Part shown: one piece after another, positions 60,144 through 64,000 of the stretch | How the letters are laid out: each line of letters opens with the position of its first letter | Numbering within the stretch: the first letter of the stretch is position 1 | NCBI GenBank assembly: GCA_034769895.1 | Contig: CM068367.1 | Location: 348,627,111-348,691,110, forward strand | Origin: Magicicada septendecula | Lineage: Eukaryota; Arthropoda; Insecta; Hemiptera; Cicadidae | Direction: 5' to 3' | Length of the DNA stretch: 64,000 bases | Made by a program: the position numbers and the translations under genes | The notes under the pieces: generated by a model | Databases searched by the model: none | Told to the model about the DNA's origin: nothing | What the model saw: only the letters and a program-made list of their open reading frames with translations

Positions 60144-61681
60144 TTGGTGCTGGGGGTTGAGGATCAGTCATTTAAAGCAACGGATAAAACTTCTTTGGAA
60201 ATTAATACCCCAGGTGGCAGATCAGGGACTCTGGAAAATCAACCCTCTACGGAGGCCGGCCCCATGGATTCTGGGGGGGGGGGGCAACTGTTGCTTGAGA
60301 ATGATTCTTTTAAGAGAAGTTCCAAAGTATTACGATCTCCAGGAGCAAGTGGTTTACAAAGAAGTTCAAGTGAAAGAAGCTCTTTTAATTTGGAGGAAGA
60401 AAATAAGGAACTCAGGAAAAGGCTGAGTGAAGTAGAGCTTCTAATCGAAAAGTTAAAGAAAGAAGTACTTGATCTCAAATCGAAAAATGAAGCACTAAAA
60501 ACCGTCCATTGGAGGTTGACAAACCCAAAAAGACGATTGAGAAGAAGGTACAACAAGAGAAAGAACACAGAGTTGACAATGTCCAAGAATACTATACAGA
60601 TGAAGAAGAACTCGCTAAGGAAACAGAATGGATTAGAACCAAGAATGTAACCAGGAGAATGAAAAAGAGAAAAGCTGAGTGTACTCCAGAAATTGAAAAA
60701 ACTGATGACACATTACCTATTAAAAAAGTAGAACTGAAGAAGCTTAAGGTACCAAAAGAAAAGCAACTTCCACCAATTAATATAGTTGGCATTGAAGACT
60801 ATGCAACAGTAAGGGCACTATTGAACACAAACAAAGAAAAAATAACCAAAATTGTTTCCCTCAATAATAATATGTGGAAAATCAACACTCAAGTCTCAGA
60901 TGCTTATAGATCTCTAGCTACAAAATTGAATAAAGAAGGACATCAATGGTACTCATAAGTTTATGAAGATAAAAAAGACAGGCCCATCAAGGTAATGGCT
61001 AGAGGGTTTCACCCTACCTGTAGTAAAGAAGAAATATTAGAAGAGTTACAGCAGAAAGCAAAATTGAAAATAGTTTATGCTGTCAACATTATTAAAAAAG
61101 AAAGGAAATTGGATAAAGATGGAAAACAAATAATTTGCAAGATAGAGCTCCCGCTATTCATGCTCACGTTTGACAATAAAGAAGATGTGGAAAAAATTGA
61201 TAACATTAAGTCTATCCTACGTATGAGTGTCAAAATTGAACCCTTAAGAAAAACTACAAACCTGATACCACAATACAACAATTGCCAAGGTTTCAACCAC
61301 ACAACCAAGTACTGCCACAGAGAACCTAGATGTGTAAAATGTACAGGGAAGCACGCTACAATTCAGTGGAAAATAAATAAAGATACTCCACCAAAATGTG
61401 TAAACTGTGAAGGCCAACATCCAGCAAACTATCGAGGGTGTGAGGTGGCTATTGAATTACAAAATATTCGGAACAGAACCAGTGGATTTCAGCAAAGATA
61501 TAGAAAACAAGTGGAAAAAAGTATGGACCTGACGCACGTGGTACAAAAACCTCAGGAAAGTAAAGAAACTGGAAGCAGAACATTCCCTCAAGTGGTCCAG
61601 TCTAGACAAGTTAAGGGGAATGAAATAGAGGAATGTAATGTATTAGAAAAAATATTAAGAAGGCTACAGAAAAGCGTCTAG
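60144..61681 (+). pseudogene. LINE ORF1 (Gag-like zinc-knuckle protein) remnant
   Basis: The N-terminal part (60,144-60,650) is Ser-rich and then a coiled coil (ENKELRKRLSEVELLIEKLK). The frame shifts once near 60,510, then continues through 60,509-60,958 (KINTQVSDAYRSLATKLNKE), with one in-frame TAA at 60,956-60,958. It resumes as IKVMARGFHPTCSKEEILEE with an RRM-like fold and three Cys clusters near 61,275-61,440 (NNCQGFNHTTKYCHR, CVKCTGKHAT and CVNCEGQHPANYRGC). This is the Jockey-clade ORF1 layout; the protein would bind LINE RNA. The first knuckle reads NCQGFNHTTKYC and lacks the usual leading Cys (YNN for C-x-x). Two clear breaks make it inactive. Confidence 0.88.
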
Positions 61682-61781
61682 ACTCTAATGATAAGAAATT
61701 TGAAGATTGTAGATACATGAACCTTGTAGATATAAATAGTTATTTTAGGTAATATGAGTACACCCATATGTTCTTAGAATA

Positions 61782-62395
61782 TCAACATAGAATGCAAATG
61801 GATTGTCACAACATATTCAAGACCTAGAAATATTTTTGGATTCAGAAAAAATTGATATTTGCTTAATATCTGAAAGTTATTTCACAGAGACATCATATGT
61901 TAAGGTACATGGTTATCTCTGTTATTCTGCTGTCCACCCAGCAGATAGAGCAAGAGGAGGATCAGCAATATTTTGAAAGAGAACCTTCAACATTATGAAA
62001 TTCTCAAAGTAGAGGAAGAATATTTGCAAGTTATAGCCATTAGGATTCAAGCTAACAGGTACAAAGAATACAGTGTTGGTGCAATCTACTGTCCACCAAG
62101 ATGTAAGTTGAAGCGAGAAGAGTTTATACAACTGTTTGAAAATTTAGGTGGGAACTTCATTATTGGATGAGATTTTAACGCCAAACATTTGTACTGGGTA
62201 TCAAGAGTAATTAATCCGAAAGGAAAAGAATTACTGGCAGCAGAAAAAACACTGGGGTGTGACTTGCACTCCGGAGGTAAACCTACATACTGGCCTGCAG
62301 ATACAAGCAAACTACCTGATATTATTGATTTCTTTGTGACAAAAGGGATTTTTGAAAATTATATTGTAACAGTACATATATTCACCGTACATTAA
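61782..62395 (+). pseudogene. LINE ORF2 endonuclease remnant
   Basis: AP-like endonuclease of Jockey type. Blocks: NANGLSQHIQDLEIF near 61,795; DICLISESYF with the catalytic Glu near 61,855; GGSAIF near 61,955; YSVGAIYCPPRCKLKREEF near 62,065; DFNAKH with catalytic Asp/Asn near 62,171; and LPDIIDFFVTKGI near 62,310. Stops replace a Trp before NANGL and a Gly before DFNAKH, and a frame change occurs near 61,970. The final SDH block and all of the reverse transcriptase are missing. Confidence 0.85.
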
Positions 62396-62599
62396 ATAAC
62401 AAAGATAAAGAAGGAAACACCCACTAATTAACCCAAGAAAACCTAAGAGAGGAATGATAAATGAATAACTGTGTACTAAGTCTTATATCCGGTCCAAGAA
62501 CTAAGTAAAACAATTAAAATAATTAACTCAGAAAACGAAGACTAATAAATAGTGATGAAGAAGAAAATATAGAAGACAAATAATAATAATGTGATTAAC
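62396..62599. other. AT-rich spacer between the Jockey LINE and Penelope D
   Basis: A-rich on the plus strand. It could be part of either element's tail, and nothing is recognised. Confidence 0.4.
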
Positions 62600-62734
62600 C
62601 AAATGACCCAATAGGTATTCTTGGATTTCGTTGTCCATGACGTGTCCGTTACTTAACTAAATATCACTATTACATTAACGACTCGGAACACTAGGTTCTT
62701 TTATAAGTATGGTTTTACCTTACAGCCTGAACCG

Positions 62735-62761
62735 GTTTTCTCCTTTAAAAGGCTTCTTCAG
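62735..62761 (-). ncRNA. Hammerhead-like core motif in Penelope D tail
   Basis: Minus strand: CTGAAGA (62,761-62,755), AG, stem CCTTT/AAAGG (62,752-62,748 and 62,746-62,742) with a 1-base loop that in practice would open to three, A, then GAAAAC. The element's stop codon TGA lies inside CTGAAGA. Confidence 0.4.
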
Positions 62762-63275
62762 AGGCTGCCGCTGGTAGCCCTGTCCGTCTTGTTGTGGGCG
62801 ACGGAATCGAGTTTCGAAAGATCGATGCTGTGTGTGTGGGGTGAGATGTGTTCGAATAATGCGTGCGATTTGAATTGTGTCTGTTCGTTTAGGATGTCGT
62901 TTTTATTTGTTTTTGTGTGTTTGTATATTTCCAATTGTTCTAGAGTGTCTAGTTTTCGGCCTTTTGTGTGTACGTGTAGAATGTTCATGTTATTGTCGAT
63001 GTTTTTATATGTGTGGTTTGCTTCAATGAGGTGGTTTGCAAAGGTGGATTCTGTAGTGGAGTGGAGTGCCTTTGTGTGTTCAATGTATCTCTGTTTGAAG
63101 CTACGTCCTGTCTGGCCTATGTAGAATTTATTGCAATTTGAGCAATTTAGCTTGTAAACACCGGGTAGATCGAATTTGTTTTGTGCTTTGTGTGTGTGTT
63201 TTGATAGTGTGTGTTCTGTCTTGTTAGTAGTTTTGTAAGCGATTCTGTACCCTGCTTTTTTGAATTTTTGAACAA
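62758..63275 (-). pseudogene. Penelope D GIY-YIG endonuclease domain
   Basis: From FKKAGYRIAYKTTNKTEH through GVYKLNCSNCNKFYIGQTGR, SFKQRYIEHTKAL, STFANHLIEANH, GRKLDTLEQLEIYKHTKTNK to ...DRATSGSL and a TGA stop. GIY-YIG nucleases nick target DNA for Penelope insertion. The catalytic Tyr pair (VY, YIG), the Arg of KQRY and the Glu region appear intact, along with the CSNC cysteine insert. The frame is open over about 170 codons, so the fragment is little decayed, but the reverse transcriptase is absent. The open frame extends upstream to 63,468 through hydrophobic, probably chance, sequence. Confidence 0.88.
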
Positions 63276-63280
63276 CCAGC

Positions 63281-64000
63281 CTTAACAAGAGACTGAAGAG
63301 AATATAAATAAACACGAGTAAAATTATAAGCGAAGACGAATTAACAAATATATCATACAATGTGCCAATATGTATACTAATAGAGAATGAAACTAATAAA
63401 ACAAGGAATCTACAGAAGTAAGAAACAGTAAAGAGACACAGACATAGACAAACTATTACTAAAGACAAACCACGACAAAAACTCTTTATTCTGAGATAAG
63501 AATATAATTAATTAAACAAATAAAAACAATGAAAGAGGATAATGAAAGATAAGAATGAATTAGTTATCTTAGTAAGAATAGAATACCATGCATGCTTTTA
63601 ATACAGGCAAATCCACTTAAAATAAGTAAAAGAGAACCTAGTAATCACCAGTAGACAGGTAAAGATAACGGAAAAATAATAAATAATAGTTAACCAGAGT
63701 AAAAGTGTACAATAATAACCTTTAAAACATTGAGAGCAGGGAGAATAACATAGACCATTGTTGTCAGAGAAGGGGGCCCAGGTAACCTCAATTCTGGTAC
63801 AAATCAACTTGTAATTAGCATAAATTAAGGATAAAACAATGTAAACTAGTGTAAGTTATACAATAATGAAAATAGACATTATAAAGACGAACCTAGTGAT
63901 ACGATTTATTAATTAAAAGTGGTATGTGTGGTGTTTAATGCAAATACACAGACTGAAATGGGACAGAAAGATGTACACATTAAACACACTCAAAATTTCT
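63281..64000. other. AT-rich non-coding end of window
   Basis: A-rich on the plus strand. A 69-codon minus-strand frame at 63,598-63,807 has no recognised domain. Nothing is supported. Confidence 0.45.

Larger units (their letters stand above)
60060..62395 (+). mobile_element. Jockey-like LINE remnant keeping ORF1 and endonuclease
   Basis: Contains a Jockey-type ORF1 with CCHC zinc knuckles and the first part of ORF2 (an AP-like endonuclease), then ends before any reverse transcriptase. The 5' boundary is placed at the GC-richer leader (about 60,060) and is approximate. The loss is on the 3' side, opposite to normal LINE truncation. It is followed within about 250 bp by a Penelope remnant on the other strand. 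Confidence 0.85.
62600..63280 (-). mobile_element. Penelope-like element family D, 5'-truncated
   Basis: Minus-strand remnant carrying only the GIY-YIG nuclease end of the protein and the tail (62,600-62,757). The tail begins with a hammerhead-like motif overlapping the stop codon. It is distinct from families A and B in sequence (GVYKLNCSNCNKFYIGQTGR against GIYKIECQDCNKCYIGQTKK). The 5' truncation point is near 63,275, and no target duplication was identified. Confidence 0.85.

Overview
This window looks like repeat-rich, AT-rich nuclear DNA of an invertebrate, most likely an arthropod. The evidence is long intergenic stretches, many microsatellites, and a mix of Penelope-like elements with GIY-YIG nucleases, I-type and Jockey-type LINEs, a mariner and Ty3/Gypsy LTR elements. 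No species can be named. There is no operon structure, no rRNA and no convincing tRNA. No complete host gene is visible. Three short minus-strand open segments bounded by plausible splice signals (17.3, 18.7 and 22.0 kb) are the best traces of host genes, and I do not recognise their products.

Layout, left to right. 0-2 kb is AT-rich with a pyrimidine minisatellite. 2.08-4.93 kb holds a Penelope-like element (family A) as two head-to-head pieces, each ending in (TA)n. 6.6-8.9 kb is a 5'-truncated I-like LINE with a 14-bp target-site duplication. 12.5-13.7 kb is a decayed LINE on the minus strand. 17.3-22.2 kb mixes candidate exons, a Penelope remnant (family B), a degenerate tandem repeat and a 334-bp fold-back made of Penelope-type tails (C). 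22.6-37.7 kb is a Gypsy complex: a 2.4-kb LTR with four primer-binding-site-like units, then a 12.3-kb fossil with about 3-kb LTR, gag and pol. 37.7-39.95 kb holds Penelope tails and a solo LTR. 41.0 kb carries a 194-bp (TG)n tract. 42.0-43.75 kb has a LINE reverse transcriptase scrap and a fold-back mariner. 45.0-55.24 kb is a second, much younger and GC-richer Gypsy fossil on the minus strand with paired 2.25-kb LTRs. 60.1-62.4 kb is a Jockey-like LINE that keeps ORF1 and endonuclease but lacks reverse transcriptase. 62.6-63.3 kb is another Penelope remnant (D).

The strongest non-obvious signal is a small RNA-like motif that recurs just past, or overlapping, the coding end of Penelope families A and D and in tails of B and C. 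It reads CTGA-N-GA, then a hairpin, then GAAAC, and matches the conserved core of a hammerhead ribozyme, a motif known from Penelope terminal repeats. Other notable signals are reiterated LTR-end/primer-site units, the head-to-head architecture seen twice, and the candidate spliced exons.
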